Source: Motacilla alba alba
Lineage: Eukaryota; Chordata; Aves; Passeriformes; Motacillidae
Direction: 5' to 3'
Length of the DNA stretch: 64,000 bases
Assembly (NCBI RefSeq): GCF_015832195.1
Contig: NC_052019.1
Span: forward strand, 50,657,016-50,721,015
The notes under the pieces were generated by a model that saw only the letters and a list, made by a program, of their open reading frames with translations, did not search any database and was not told where the DNA came from. The translations under genes and the position numbers were made by a program. The stretch's first letter is position 1, and each line of letters starts with the position of its first letter. This document shows, piece after piece, positions 10,396-23,757 of this stretch.

Positions 10396-13300
10396 AGCCA
10401 TTTTCTTCTATAAAATACCCAACAGTTAACTAATCTTCCCCAAACAACTTTTCTTAAGAACACTGTAGGCCCCACATTGGAAACATCTACTTTGTCCCCC
10501 AACAGAAGTGATATGGAACACACATGGCACAAACCCAGGAACACCAATCAGAAATTCAGCTGCAACTATGACTTATGTTTGCCAAATTGACATTAAGACA
10601 CATTTGCAGGAGCCTCTCCAGGAGCAGAGCCACAAGGCATGCATTCCATTGGCTGGGCTGTACCAAGAGAAGTCAGAGGCAGTATTACTGGGGAGGAAAT
10701 GTCATGGGTACTCTCTGTTACCTTTGTCTTGGAAGTTAGCTTAGAACTGGAGTTTAAAACCTTGACTCCATACACGAGAAAAACATGAAGCTCACATCAA
10801 GCCCTAGAGATGGAGGAAGTGTTGGTAGGCTAAACACGACTTCTCCACTAAATGTTAGCCACCTAAAACAAGAAAGAACAAACCTTTTAATAGCTACTTG
10901 AAAGAATAAAGTTGATAAATTTATGATCAGAAAAGTCTAAAATACACTCTGAGAGAAAAAAAAATCTTGTACTACATATTTTTCTTCCTCAGCAATAGAA
11001 GTTCTTATATGAAAATCATTGTAATAAATCAACAAACCTAAGAAGCTACATTTAAAGAAAGGAGAAAAAGGGAAGAGTTAAATACAAAAACCAACAGAAT
11101 TAGAACTTAGTCATTTATTCTGCACACTGCTGGCTGGAGTTTCAGTAGGTGATACACTCAGGATAGAAACAACCCTACTTCAGTTTTGCTCTCATCAGTA
11201 CCATCAATGTGAGTTATCAAATTGAGCAGACTCAAATCCAAAGCTCGCTGTGTTTCAGGAAGGAATCTGATTTCTGCAAACTGTTCATACAGCTTTAGTA
11301 CAGGGTACAATCTAAAATTTTCAACCCTTCAAGATACTAGTTATAGAATGAAATCCCACACTTTACTGCAAGCATTTCTAGTTTTTGCCATCACCTGCAA
11401 TGGGTTTAGCATTTCAAAGAAAGATATCACCTGCAAAGAATTCCTCTTCCCGTCTGTGTCAGAGAAAGTCAATTAAAAAATTTATGTAGTGAAGTAATTC
11501 CCCTGCTTCTTTCCTGTATCTTAGCTCCCACTGAAAATAAATTGAGTTATGATGTTAAAAATTAAGGTGAAATAAAGACCAGCATGCACTGCAATAGATT
11601 TACAGGGTCCCCTTTGGATTCACATTCATTGTTCTGTAACCCATGAAATACTGGGGAACCTTGGGAAGAAGTCTAAACCCTTAACCTAAACTTAAAAACC
11701 TCACACCCATTCAGAAAGAGATGATTAGGAACAAAAGTATTCTAGCATCATATTTCTGGTTCCCTTCACTAGTATAAAATGGTTTCAGATTCAGCAATAA
11801 TATTAATCAAGTGTTTTAAGACCACTTTTTCCTTTTCCTGCAAAGTTTCTCCTTCTTAGCACTCTCAGGAGTATTTGCTTCTGCCAAAGGTAAATTCAGT
11901 TTCTGCCTGTAACAATCATGCAAAATGAGGCTCAGCACACTTCTAGCAAGGAACAGATGTACTTTATATAGATCATTGTATTAGAAAAGTTCAAAATACT
12001 GCCAAATTAAAGGTGAAAAAACCCATGCTTTTCAAACATGGTTACAAGAAACCAGCACAACCATGTTACTCCATCTGCATGTTGTATTACTTACAGAAGT
12101 TCAAAACAGTTCAGTAAAACAGATTACTTAGATTTTTGCACACTTCTTTTAGAAAGCTTTCAAACTAAAATATCTTCTCCCTGTCCCTGAAGAATTTCAT
12201 AGTTTTCCTGTATGTCGATATTTGTTGCTTAATTTGCCCTACAGAAGACACAGATCATCCCACTAGTGTCTCCTTTCTGTCATTTCCACCCTTTTCCAGG
12301 AGAAAGTCAGCTCAATACTCCTTCCCACTTCCCCCAGCAGAGGATATCCAAAATCCTCCAGATGACATCACAGGGCTGTCTGACAGGTGGGACCCAACCT
12401 TTCCTCAATAAAGCCAGCCATAAGATTTTAACAGGCTGACACTCAGCTTTCTCTCAACAAAAGGTGTCCAGGGGTTCATGCAAGGAGAAGAGATGGAGGA
12501 CAATGTGCTCAAGCTATTAGCCCTGCTTATGAACTTCTCAACCCACCCTGCAGCAATCAGGGTATCAGCAAAGGACTCCACTTCCACAGTAACACCAGCT
12601 AGGGAGCAGTTCTTGCCAAAAGAAACACCCCTGTCAAAATTCCTCTGCCAGCAAGGATGTGCAGGTGTTTCCCCACTCCTCATTTTGTAGCCCATTGCTT
12701 GAGAGACCTCTTCATCTTCTAGTCCCAAATCACGTGTGCTGGGAGTTCCCTAAAGTGTAGAGATTATTGTTAAAGAAAAGCAAATTATGGAAATTGAAAC
12801 CTAAATAATCCGATTTAGGCTGTGAAGAAACAAATACCAGCGGCTGTTGGAATTTGGGCAGGTGTCCTCTCTTCCCATTTCTCCTCCCAAGCCACCAAAA
12901 CCTAGTCACCAAAGTTTCCTCCCACATAGCACAGACACAATGATAAAGAATCATTTTCTGGACCCATCCTTCCAAAATACATTTGGAATAACATTTCTAA
13001 AGCATCTTTCACTCTTCTTTGCATATTGAGCTTCCAATCAGGCAGTAAAGAAGAGGTGACACACTGTACTCCCATGGTTTGCATGCATTTCGTTTTTTGC
13101 ACTTTGTGTTCATTAAAGATATAAATTAGAAGCAAATCTTTTCCTGCATGTGCCTAGCAAAGCAAAATAGGACACAATGTCTGAAACAGTTCACTCTGTG
13201 TACTGTTTTGATGCCTCTTGCCAAAACCAGACACAGTGATGCTCTTTTGCCAGCTGCGGTCCGCAGGACACCGGTTAAGAGCTCTTTTCCCTCCACAAAA

Positions 13301-13429
13301 AGCTATCTAAAGCACAGCTTCTCCATCCTCCCCTTCCAAAGATGCATGTTTCAGGCTGCAGTGGATTTTCTCCTTTTAACCAGCAGCTCCGTGACACAAC
13401 CCAGAGGCTGAAGATGTAAACTATTTACC
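10396..13429. other. Unique non-coding sequence
   Basis: No gene or repeat was recognised. The longest open frame is 12405-12728 (-, 107 codons), overlapped by a 70-codon plus-strand frame; neither has a recognisable domain. Base composition is ordinary and CpG-poor. Confidence 0.5.
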
Positions 13430-13760
13430 CTGCCTTGGTGTACGTTATTTTTGCAAGCCAGCAGCCCAGCCTCCCCGGGCCATGTTTGTTTATAAGGCAA
13501 GCGCTTCTCGGTCCTGCAGGGCGCTCATGGAAGGAGACGCCTGGGAGTTTCTGTTTGAGGAAAGCCACTGAGTGATCTGCATTTCTGGCAGGGGAGATGC
13601 TTTGTTTAACTTGAACATAGCTTCAAAAAGCAGCACAGCAAGTGCATTATCCCCGAAGAACCCGGTGTCACCAATAATGCTGCCATTCAAGTGAGAGAAG
13701 ACACTCCTACAGAGAAGTACAAAGCACCCTTGAAAATCTCCCATTAAAATGTGGGTGACC
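13430..13760. promoter_or_regulatory. Candidate conserved non-coding block (or unrecognised exon)
   Basis: The segment is less AT-rich than its surroundings, holds about nine CpGs and has no repeat signature. A forkhead-like motif (tgtttgtttataa) lies near 13485. The minus strand is open for 84 codons over 13490-13744, but the translation matches no family I know and I see no convincing splice sites. A regulatory element is therefore more likely than an exon. Confidence 0.3.
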
Positions 13761-13786
13761 CGGTTTCACATGGAGGCATGTACTTT

Positions 13787-13905
13787 CTCTCCCTCTCTCT
13801 TTTTCACTCTCACCTCTATAATAATTCTCCCTGGATGGTCTCTCTGTCGGTCATTATGCATTTTGGGGGTTTTTTGTTTGTTTGTTTGGGTTGTTTGTTT
13901 TTTTT
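13787..13905. repeat. CT-rich and (TTTG)n low-complexity DNA
   Basis: A pyrimidine-rich stretch (13787-13815) is followed, after a short unique spacer, by G and T runs with three to four TTTG units (13859-13905). Confidence 0.75.
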
Positions 13906-16900
13906 CAATTAAACAGGGGTGCTAAACCTTCAGAATGATTTTGTAAGGAATTTTCACATTTGGAGACTACTAAAAACAAAAATTGGAAATAAGCTTAAGT
14001 TATTGAAGCTTCCTTCAGTTCTAACCAACATGTAAATGCAATTTTGGATGCATATTGTTCAGATCACATGATTTAGTTTATTTTCTATATTACTTACTCC
14101 TTGAAATCATTGTATTTTGGGTTTTGTTGCTTAGAGCTAGGTCAATGTTTACATGGAAACGTTATTTTGAAAGAAAAGTATTTACATTTTACTGAGAACA
14201 AGTTGTACTCACACAATTTTAAAAATCCTGCACTTATTTAGTTGAAACTATTAGTCAAGTGTAACTCAAATTTGTGAGTATTTTAGGCCCAAACCCAAAT
14301 ATTTTTGTGCTAGTCTTTATTTTCTTATGCTTTTTAATTGTCTTAAACTTTTCAACTCTATCCATCATATCACTTCCCAGTTTTCTAGGAGGAAAATTAA
14401 GACTAATGATGAAAAAATATATTGGGAATTTCTATTCCATCTATACATTTTAATAGGATGCTAAGGTCACACATTAGACTAAAAAGAAATGCAACACAAA
14501 GCCAAGTAAAGCGTATTTTCTCCCAAAAGTGGAAATGCTGGAGTGTCAGCACTTTAAAAATTTAAAGGAAGTCATGTGACATACTGAGACAGTCAAATAT
14601 CTAAAATTAGGATAAAAACTCACAAAAGCCCTATTTAGATGTGAAAATACAGTGATCTGCAGGGTCCTAGCTAAAACAAGTCAGCATTCTACCATCCTCT
14701 TGGTATTCAAGACCTTGTCACAGTAGGCAGCAGAAATTCAAGAAAATACCCATTCCACAAATTTACTTCAGAGCTTTGGTCTCACAAAGATATCAATGAT
14801 TCACTTAGAAGTAATTCTGAGTTTTAATAAAGTTTAATGCAAACCACAAAACCACACTTTTTTTTTTTTTTATTTAATGTAAGAAGGCTGCTATTTCACA
14901 CTGATGATTAAATCCCAGAGGTGAAAGAAGGATTTCAGCCACAGCTGGGGCCAGCCCTGCCGGATAAAAAGCATCATGTAGGACACACCACATATTTCCC
15001 ACGGAATCACAGAAAAGTGGCATTTTGAGAGGAAGGGAATTGTCTAGTAGCTCTCCTTCAGTAGCAAACCTCACTCAAGCCTTTTCAAAGCATTCTACTG
15101 CGTGAAGGCTGATTGTGCTTCTTTCCATTTATTTATTAAGAGACAGCAGGGAAGAGAGAAGGAAATAACTAACATAAAATACAGGTGGGATGTAGAAACA
15201 AGGCTGGCCAAGGATCAAATCTCTTCTCCCACTTCTGTGTTGCAGCGCGCACTGTTCCACACACCATGCAAACTTCTTAGGGCAGCTCATTTTCACTTCC
15301 ACCACAGCTTCACTTCTACTAGCACAGGGCTGCTTGAGTTTAGTACCGAAGGAGAAGGTTTAAACATCCCTTTCAAACCCTGCATGGCTCTCTGTACAAC
15401 ATAGCTACAAGTGAATACAGTCTGCATTTGCTAGTAAAACAACTGTAAGCTTCAGCATCAAATATCAGACAAATTCGGCACTGATTATATGGCAGTCCTG
15501 ATGTGTAAGTCTCTACTAAGCTACAGGGCAGCATTAAGAAAAGCTCTCCAGTTCTGGCAGCAAGCCTCATCCTCAGTTTGGACTTTTAAGGGTAACTTCA
15601 GCATGCTTCACATAGCATGCTACTGTTAACAGCCGCTCGTCACTCCTTTCCCGTCTCCTCTGCTCTCAGCCCACCTGGCAGGGTCATTACTTAAACCAAC
15701 AGAAATACATTCTTCAGTAACATTTTCAGGGTATTAAATACCTTTGCAAGATCAGAATGTATCAGATGCCCAGCTTTTTTTCCCTCTGTCTTTCAACAGT
15801 TAGTGTTCAAAATGTCAGTCATGAACAACATTGTGTAGGATATTTTGCTGTTAGTACAGAACAAATATTTAGGCAGAGAACATGTAAAATCTATGGGGCA
15901 AATCTTAAGTAATTGCTACCGACTGCAGTGAGTAGTGCTGCAAAGGGAATCTACAGGTTTTTCTTTGAATGGTGTAATATATTATTCTTCATAAATATTT
16001 GCCCCTGAAAATGGGACCAACTCATGCAACGGTTTCATTCTGCAGAGAGATCTGTTGTTTGCATTAGTATGTCCTGCTAGGATAAGACTGCATGAATGTT
16101 GTTTCCCACAGAATAATCTGAGAAGGCTGAAGAAAATCTCACTAGAATTAAACTTTGCCAAAAACCACCTAAAAGAAAACCCCTCTTTATTCACCAGCTC
16201 AGATATTAACCTTCATTTATGTAACTTTTAATGGAAGTTATAACCTGAAAACTGCTGTTTGTAAGTAAAATCCCATTATAGTAGAATTGTAAATGAAACT
16301 TGCTCACACTGGATATATCTGTACCTCTTGTGTCTGTACCATCTTGTTGCCAACTGTGTGAAAAACAGCAGTGAGGATGCAGAAAAGAAGAGATTCCATT
16401 TTTTTTTATGTTGGGGGTTCGTTTCAAGTGTTCGGCATAAGATTTACTTCCATGCTCTACAGATCAGAGGCAAAACAGCTATTTGAATTCTTTCTCCATT
16501 ATCACCTTTCTGTCTCCCAGAAGCTCACCTCAATTCATTAACAGAAGAAAGAGAGGTGAAATCCTCTCAGTCAAAACACTGCCTTTTGTTTCTCACAATA
16601 CACTGGGATTATGTTTGTATGAGGACAGAATGCTGCCCTTTGCTGGGATTTTGTACAATGAATAGCATCTATTATTTCATGATTTTAAAAATGTTTGAAC
16701 CAATGACATTTTGGGGTGAGAAACACCTGAGTCTAACCACTTGGGCTTTAAACTGCTGTGCATGTCTCCACTGTATCTTTTAAAATGAGACTCCAGTACT
16801 CATCTCAGTCTTCGAAGTGCTGACAGAAGTGCAGCCTTCAAGTCCAGTGCTGTTACTCATACATTGAATAGATGCTGATGGATACATTTGCAAGCAGACA

Positions 16901-18604
16901 CATTCAGTGTATAGCAAACAGTGAGAAATATTGTGGGAGGTGCTGAAAATGAAACTCTAAGCTCTGAAATTTCCTTGAGAAGGTATAAAACAACACAGTG
17001 ATCTTAGGAAGCATTATTGTGATGAAAGAACCCAATACTAGAGTTGTGTGAAAAACCCTAGACAAATATGAGATACATTGCTAAGGTCCTTTCACACTTT
17101 TTTGTAGAGAAGACCATTCTCCAGCGCCTGAATAGACTGAAGAAATGTTAGTGCTTCATTTTAGAAGAGTCTTCAAATTATTTAATAGATCATCAAGATA
17201 CTAGGATGTTTTTTCCAACCCTCCAATGCAATTAATGTGTATCTATTGAGACCCAGGTATTCCACAGGAGCACGAATGTCTTTGCAAGGGCAAAGACAGG
17301 AGATAACATCTCAATCTGTACTGCATGCTGCCTGAATGTGCACACTGCAGACTGGAATAAAAAACAAATTTCTGCATTGCTGGGAAAAGCAGCTGGGTTT
17401 AATTGTGTGTAAATTTGCCCTGCAGTGTTTTCTCCTACTTATCAAACAGTAAACTGTCACCTCAGTCATCCTCGTAGGCAAAATAACAAAGGAGCTAATC
17501 CTGATTAGGTTTAATATTGTCTGAATCCCATTTATGTTCACCCTGCAAAAACAAGTCACAGAAGTTAATCCAGCCTGCAAAAACATCTAGAACCAGAAAA
17601 CCCATCAGGCAGAGTACAAGTCATATGCCCAGTCACCTGACATGAACCATACACCCTGTCTTAGCAAGAATTAACCCACTGCAAAAATTTAACCATTGGC
17701 AAAATGCTCAACTGCCTTCCTTTCCTTTCTTCTCTTTCTCAAATTTTCCAGGAACAAAAATAGAGCTAGCAATACAGGAAAGGAAGCTGAATTGCACACT
17801 TGTAGACAAATTCTTTAAAAATTTGAGATTTGCTGAAGGTTCTTAATCGAAATGCCTAAAAGAGGCAAGACTCTGCAGGGAGAAGCTTGTGTTAACATAA
17901 CCTTTCTGAGGAAGGTGAACAGGGAAAATGAATCTGAAAAGGTCCTCCAGGAGAGCAACTGACAAAAGAGGTTCTCTGTAACAGCAATCAGGGGAAGCCT
18001 AAAGTTTATCCAAGGGAGGTTATGTTTTATTCCCTCTGAGGCTTGACCAGACACTATACATTGCTGCTCACAAACTGGCTGGACAAGAAAAACATGTGCT
18101 GACAGGCTGGATATCACCAAAAGGAAGGTGTCAGCCTTACTCTGAGATCACTCAACTGAACAATTGTGTAAGCTCATCCAGAAGCATTTCACTGCTAATG
18201 GCCAGCAAGCCAAGTTGCTGGCTTGCTCATTTCCTTCTATGAATACTCGCCAGCACACCTGAATCTTATAGCAGAATAAAAGAAAATCCAGAAAGCTGCT
18301 GCTAAACTTACTGCTTATAATGAAATCACTGCAAGATCTTTTTATGCAGACCTTTTTTGGGCCATTTTCCAGGATGAAGCAACAGCTGTCTTTGCCAATC
18401 TCCTCACAGGCAAAGAAAATTTTCAAGATTAATTGCTCTGATAGAAAACAGGAAATTTTTTTTTTCCCTTTGCTTTGTTAGTGTTGCTTCTCCTGCAGTC
18501 AAGTTTCTATCCTGGAGGCTCTTCCAACTGTGGATTAATTACAGGTTTGATAAGCTGCATACCTGTTGTTTGTAGAGATCAGGAATGGTAGACTTAAAAC
18601 CCCT
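13906..18604. other. Unique AT-rich non-coding sequence
   Basis: About 4.7 kb contain no recognised gene, RNA or confident transposon. A T14 run sits at 14858-14871. Open frames do not exceed about 101 codons and show no domain signature. A faint CR1-like stretch near 15000-15065 was considered and not accepted. Confidence 0.5.
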
Positions 18605-18638
18605 TTTATTTCCTAGAAGACTTTATTTCCTGGAAGAC
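18605..18638. repeat. 17-bp tandem duplication
   Basis: The unit 'tttatttcctagaagac' is followed directly by 'tttatttcctggaagac'. The two copies differ at one base, which suggests a fairly recent local duplication. Confidence 0.9.
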
Positions 18639-20780
18639 TGTAAAATTAATTTTCCACTTCTCCAAGAGAACTGATGGGAGGCAATTGCTGATGTTCTCCT
18701 ATGGTTAGAAATGCAGCAAAAGGAGACCTCTGCTCAAAACTGAGCCTTAGCAGAGGACAAGGGCCTGAAAATATGGCAACTCTTGCTCCTCCCCTAAAGA
18801 GATTCCAACTAACCCATAAATAAAAGGAGCAGAGCCCATAATCCAGACTGGTGGGTGCCCTTGATGAAACCCATGCTACATAGGATGTCGTCCTTTTTAA
18901 TTAGGACATTTAACAGATGGATATGGCCAAGAACCAGAATTGCCTGTTCTTGTTTAAGAATAAGCTCTCCACCCAAACAAAGTATTAATGTGTCACTCTG
19001 TATAATAAATACATGACTTGCTATACAAAGAAGTAGAGTTGAATGGCTTTGGCCTTGTCTCGAACTAATTTATTTTAAGTCTATATATAACAAGTTCCTC
19101 TGACAATGAATTGTGTAAAGTCTACAAGACAAAAACCGGCACACTTCGTTAGCTACAGAAAGACAGGTGGACTGACAGAAACTTCCACTTAGTGCTTTAC
19201 TGGCAGCCTGCCATATTTTGAATGGGGGCAATTATGAAAAAAATTGAACACATGACTTTAATAAGCTTCAATATAGATCACTGTCTGGTGGAAGCGAAGC
19301 TTTACAATAAGTTACTCTGGGTCTAGTCTTTGCTGCAAAGAAGAAATGTGTTGTTTCAGATGTCAATCATTTATTCTTGGTACTATTTGAAAAGGTTAGC
19401 GAGAATACTGACAAGCGGAATTGTGGATGACAGGAAGCAGCCACAGCACTGATCTCCCTCCACATCCTGTGAGAGAGATAGCCAGGCTCCCTCTGTGCCA
19501 GTGGGGAAGTACCTCCCTGAGCACAACAGGGATGTGGCAGCAGCACCTGACTCCAGGACTACACAGCAAAGAGCTGCTGCTGCAGGGGTTTGACATCAGC
19601 CTCTCCAAGTAGAATTGTTCTCTGCCCACAGTTGAGGGGTGGGCAGAGATTTTATTCACAGATAAATGGAAAATAATCTTATCAAATATCTAGGATTGAC
19701 ATGTCTTGATGCAAAGGTGTCCTTCAGCAGTTTTACAGTCCAAGTTCCCACCTCCAGCAATTGAACTAACTGTGAGTAAGATAGCAAATCATCCATCACT
19801 TCACAGTCACCATGAGGTCAGGGAGGCATCACTGCAGCAGTTAATGCTGGTTCCACATTTTGAGCAGCTTTAATGAAAGTTGAGGTTTGGATGAACCACC
19901 AAGTCTCCTTGCCAAGGCTCCTTGCTCTTCCTTCTCTAGCCAAGCACAACCTGCCTTTTTCAAAAAAAATCACATTACCCCCCCATGGGTAATTGCTCTT
20001 TCAGCAATAAAGGTCTGCAGGGAACTTCTTCAGGACTGAAGCAGGCCGCTGATGGGGGAAGCAGCCACTGGCCCTCTTGCAAGAAAACCTGCCTACATGT
20101 GAGTCACAGAAATCCAGGCTTGCTGGAACTGCTCACATGGGAATGTGAGCAACCAGAGCAAGAGCAGCAGTGGTCCCAGCCTTCCATACATTTTTTTCCT
20201 AATTCCCTATCAGAAGAAGCAGCAGGACAATTTCTCCCCATGCCCACACCCATCTGCCAACTCCAGCTCCCTCCCCTGGCAGCACTGAGAATGTATTTCC
20301 ATGTGCTACCACCGATACTATTCTATTCTGTAATTTCGACCTGCTCTCAAACCATCTGTAAAAATAGTAGCAATTATTAACAACAGGAACAATGTGCACT
20401 GATGACAAATCCATAAGAGACATTCCTGACACACCACAAATTCAGTAAGGACAAGTCCCAATAATGAACTGTCATAATCTGGCGCACAAATGCGATGTGG
20501 AGAGCAACCGGCTAGTCAATAATCTGCAGCACTAGACAGGAGGTCACTGACTTAATGTGAGTCATCAGCGTAATAATTTATGAGAAAGCAGTTACAAAAT
20601 CAGGAGATATCAACAGACTCTTCTGTGTAAGAAAGGATAAACAAGCCTCCTGCTCAGGGCAGGAAATTCACTTCAAGAGCAGTGTTGTGCTTTGGGCAGC
20701 ATCGCTCCCAGGGGAGAAAAACTTGAGAAAAACAAATCCAGAAAGTCACAAAAAGTACCTTCACCAATTTTAAAACAATT
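18639..20780. other. Unique non-coding sequence
   Basis: No gene was recognised. The 131-codon plus-strand frame at 19985-20380 and the opposed frames at 19396-19659 have no family that I can identify. The region 19400-19640 is somewhat GC-richer but does not carry clustered CpGs. Confidence 0.5.
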
Positions 20781-21142
20781 AATTATGAAGACAGATTAGA
20801 ATTATGAGATTTGTTCAGTCTAGAGACAAGGGCCACATGGTAACATGGCTCTGAAATGAGGAGAGTCTATGCAAAGACAGATGAAATACAGCCCTGCTCC
20901 GTGTGCACTTGCTCAAGGTGAGAAACAAAGGCTGAAATTTGAACACTGGGATCTCAGACATCCAGAAGATCAAGTTTTCTTTGAAACCCTAACAACGAAT
21001 GGAAACAGATTGTTTACAAAGGTGCAAGAATAAACATTTCTTCCAAAAGGTTTAAAAAATTATTTGACAAACAGGTGTCAGAAATGGTTTAGGTACAGTG
21101 CCTTCAGGTGGAGGGACAGCCTAGATAATTCAAAGTTCTTTG
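20781..21142 (+). mobile_element. Old, diverged CR1 LINE 3'-region fragment
   Basis: The start 'tatgaagacagattag' plus 'ttgttcagtctagagacaag' matches the CR1 segment encoding the end of ORF2 (the Leu-Phe-Ser-Leu-Glu-Lys region). The end 'tatttgacaaacaggtgtca' plus 'gaaatggtttaggtacagt' and 'ggagggacagcctagataa' matches the 3' UTR of ancient sauropsid-type CR1. Internal parts are heavily diverged with deletions, so this copy is older than the other CR1 fragments here. It lies on the plus strand and is non-functional. Confidence 0.75.
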
Positions 21143-21551
21143 CACACTTACTGTCCGTCACTCTTCACAAAATGCAAATTGCACTCATTCAAAAACTGAA
21201 CCTGTATGTCTTAATTTCTAGTATGTAAAAATTCATTTAATGTAATTCCAATTTTTAATTTCATAACATTGACATTCTAACTTGACCTAATGAACAATAA
21301 AGAAAGTAACCTAAACCCTAAATGTTTCAATGTAACATTCATAAAACACATATTATGGTATTACAGAGACTCCATATTAGTGTTATTTGCTCACCAAGCC
21401 AAAATACCTGTTCTCAACAAAGTTTTTATCAAGATAATTCCATCACTGGAATTCCAAGATTCCAACAATACTGTTCCTATTATTGTATTCACATCGGAAT
21501 ATGAATAGAGGTTAGATCAGTTGTAGCATCAGTCTTGGTGACAGTCTGAAA
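21143..21551. other. Unique AT-rich spacer between CR1 copies
   Basis: The spacer is repeat-free as far as I can see. The overlapping frames at 21290-21508 (72 codons) and 21322-21504 have no recognisable product. Confidence 0.5.
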
Positions 21552-21640
21552 TCCTAGAATCATAAAATGGTTTGAATTCTAAGGGACCATAAAGATCTTA
21601 AAGGTCATATGCCCTCTATCACAGACTATTCTCTCCAAAA
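21552..21640 (-). mobile_element. Short CR1 LINE 3'-end fragment
   Basis: 'tagaatcataaaatggtttg' followed by 'ctaagggaccataaagatct' is the complement of the CR1 3' terminus, including the octamer-like end, on the minus strand. Similarity fades after 'tatgccctctatcacag'. Only about 90 bases remain, so the copy is severely 5'-truncated or eroded. Confidence 0.85.
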
Positions 21641-23585
21641 GAGGTTTAGGGGAAAAAAAGAAAACAACAGCTAAAGAATTGCTAAGGATCTCAGGGAAAA
21701 GTTGTTTTGAGACACTGGATCTTTGGAAACATGGAAACTACAGTGTTTTGTATTTTCTTCACTCAGGAGACTCAGAAGTTGCAGCAAGCCTTAAGTTAAA
21801 TTAAAACATATTTTTATTACACTTCGAACACTGCAGTGTGTTTCTTTGATCATAATAGCTTAATCTCAGAAGAACAAAGAAGCATTAAAAATCACTCTCT
21901 GACTCTACCCATGTTTCCTAATCTCCTCTGAGATTATTTTTAATGCAGGCAAGAAAACATCTCTTTCAAATAAGAAAATCCATATCACATTTGTCTCCAG
22001 ACCTTTAATTATTTAATGCTATTTCACTAGAAAGACGTTCAGTTTCATCTACACAATCCTTTTTTTTTCCTTTCTTTTCCAAAAGGTTAATCAATATTTT
22101 GAAATATAAAGCTTCTTAATAAACTGCCTTGATTTTTCAAATGAGTCAAATTGAAGCTGTAACAAACAAGACAATTTACCATGTTTTCCCCTATTCAATG
22201 TATGAGATCTCTTGTGAATAGCAGCTTCTGCCAGTTGGGGTTTTGGTTGTTAGAGCAGTAAAATTTTGCTTTCCAGAGCTTTATGTTCTTTGTGCACAGC
22301 TGGAGAACTTCATATTTAGCAGAGGATTACCATGTATATGCAACTGAATTCCTAATTTATAGGGGAAAGTGAAAAGTAGCCTTCGCAGTGTAGTGTGAAA
22401 GAAGATGATATTTAGTCAAGCCAACAAGGGTCATGCACAGGAATGGAGATGAAGAGCCACCAGTCAGCTCAGCTGGACCCAAGCTGCCAGGCTTTTACAA
22501 TACCAGTTCTTTATTAACAGGATTTAACATTTTTATTTTATTAAATTATTTTTATTTTATTAATTATTTTACTTTATTAACATTTTCCTTACAGCCTGGA
22601 TCCCTAATAGGCAAAAGAATGTCTAAAAACAGGGAAGAAAAATGCCATTGCAAAGAACTCCTTCATGCATCTTCTCAGGAGGGCCAGGGAAACAGACACC
22701 AAGTGCTCGCAGTGTTGCAGAAGTGTCTTCTATTTCCTTATGGTCTGTCTTTGTCCAGTGAATTTCAGGGGACATTTCCACAGAGGACACACTGTTAGAG
22801 CACAGTACACTCCAAGGACACTGTGTTCAGCTCCATCCAGCAGGTGTTTCGAAGGAATGCTCTGCCTGAAACCTGCCTTTTGATTGCTATGGCTTTGGAG
22901 ACCCTCTGAAAAGAGAGACCTGACAAGGGCACTGAGCTTTGTTTAGAGAACTTAATCCTTATTCTCCCAGCTGCCAACAGGGAAAGGCTATGTTTTGCCT
23001 AAGTAAAAAATTCTTTTCTTAGAATCAAGTGATGAAAGTGGCAGAGACAACCAAACATCCTCCCTGAACAGCCGAGTTAACTAACATCCCCAACAGGTGC
23101 CTGTTTACAGCAGCAGAAACATCCCTTTTCACTTTGACAACATGTATCAAAGTAAAAAATCTCTGCCAGGTGGCATTAGGCACTACAGGAATACAAAAAA
23201 TATCCAAAGAACAACCTCATCCTGTGAGACTCTGAGTTCCTCCCTCCTGTTGGAATTAATGGTGTGGAGAGTGCTACCAATGTAACCTGGGTGATGAATC
23301 ACATGCCAAAGGCTACAAAGCATAAGCCATTCCAGTGCAATACTGGGCATTGTTGAACATATTTCCTAAAAATGACATTAAAAACTTTGATTTAAACTGA
23401 AATTCCAATCTTGGATGCACACATTGCCATGAGATTTCCATTACTCCTAAAATACTGATAATGTGAGTCCAAAGAAAAAAATGTTTAAAGTATTCATAGA
23501 TTGATTTTTTGTTTTTCTCCAAAGACGTTTACTTTTATCAGTGGCACACAAACCGAGAGACTTTCAAAAGTATTGGGAAGCAACA
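21641..23585. other. Unique non-coding sequence with an AT-rich patch
   Basis: At 22528-22585 there is a run of 'tttttattttattaa'-like units, probably simple-sequence slippage. The 121-codon plus-strand frame at 22433-22798 passes through this patch and is not credible as a gene. Nothing else was recognised. Confidence 0.5.
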
Positions 23586-23757
23586 TGGGTGGTGATTCAC
23601 TGGAAATAGGTTGCCAGAACAGCTGTGGACACCCCATGCCTGGAAGTTTTCAAGGCCAGGTGGGATGGGGTTTGAGCCACCTGGTCAAGTGAAAGGTGCC
23701 CCTCCCCATGGCAGAGGAGGCAGATGGAACTAAACGATCTTTAAAGTCTAATCTTTT
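23586..23757 (+). mobile_element. CR1 LINE 3'-end fragment
   Basis: The plus strand reads 'ggttgccagaacagctgtgg', 'acaccccatgcctggaag', 'ttcaaggccaggtgggatgg', 'gagccacctggtcaagtg', 'cccatggcagagga' and 'aacgatctttaaagtc'. This follows the sense-strand avian CR1 3' end in order. The final terminal repeat is degraded into AT-rich sequence. The copy is 5'-truncated and inactive. Confidence 0.92.

Noticed and set aside
15000..15065. CR1-like 3' end ('ggaatcacagaaaagtggca', 'gagaggaagggaattgtc')
   Set aside because: The resemblance covers only about 45 bases with several mismatches and no continuation into the CR1 body. Too weak to call without a profile search.
16405..16440. 'ttgggggttcgtttc' as a retroviral LTR/primer-binding-site boundary
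   Set aside because: No paired long terminal repeat, no polypurine tract and no gag/pol-like frame nearby.
19985..20380. 131-codon plus-strand frame as an exon or gene
   Set aside because: No known domain, no good flanking splice sites, and an opposed frame overlaps its right end.
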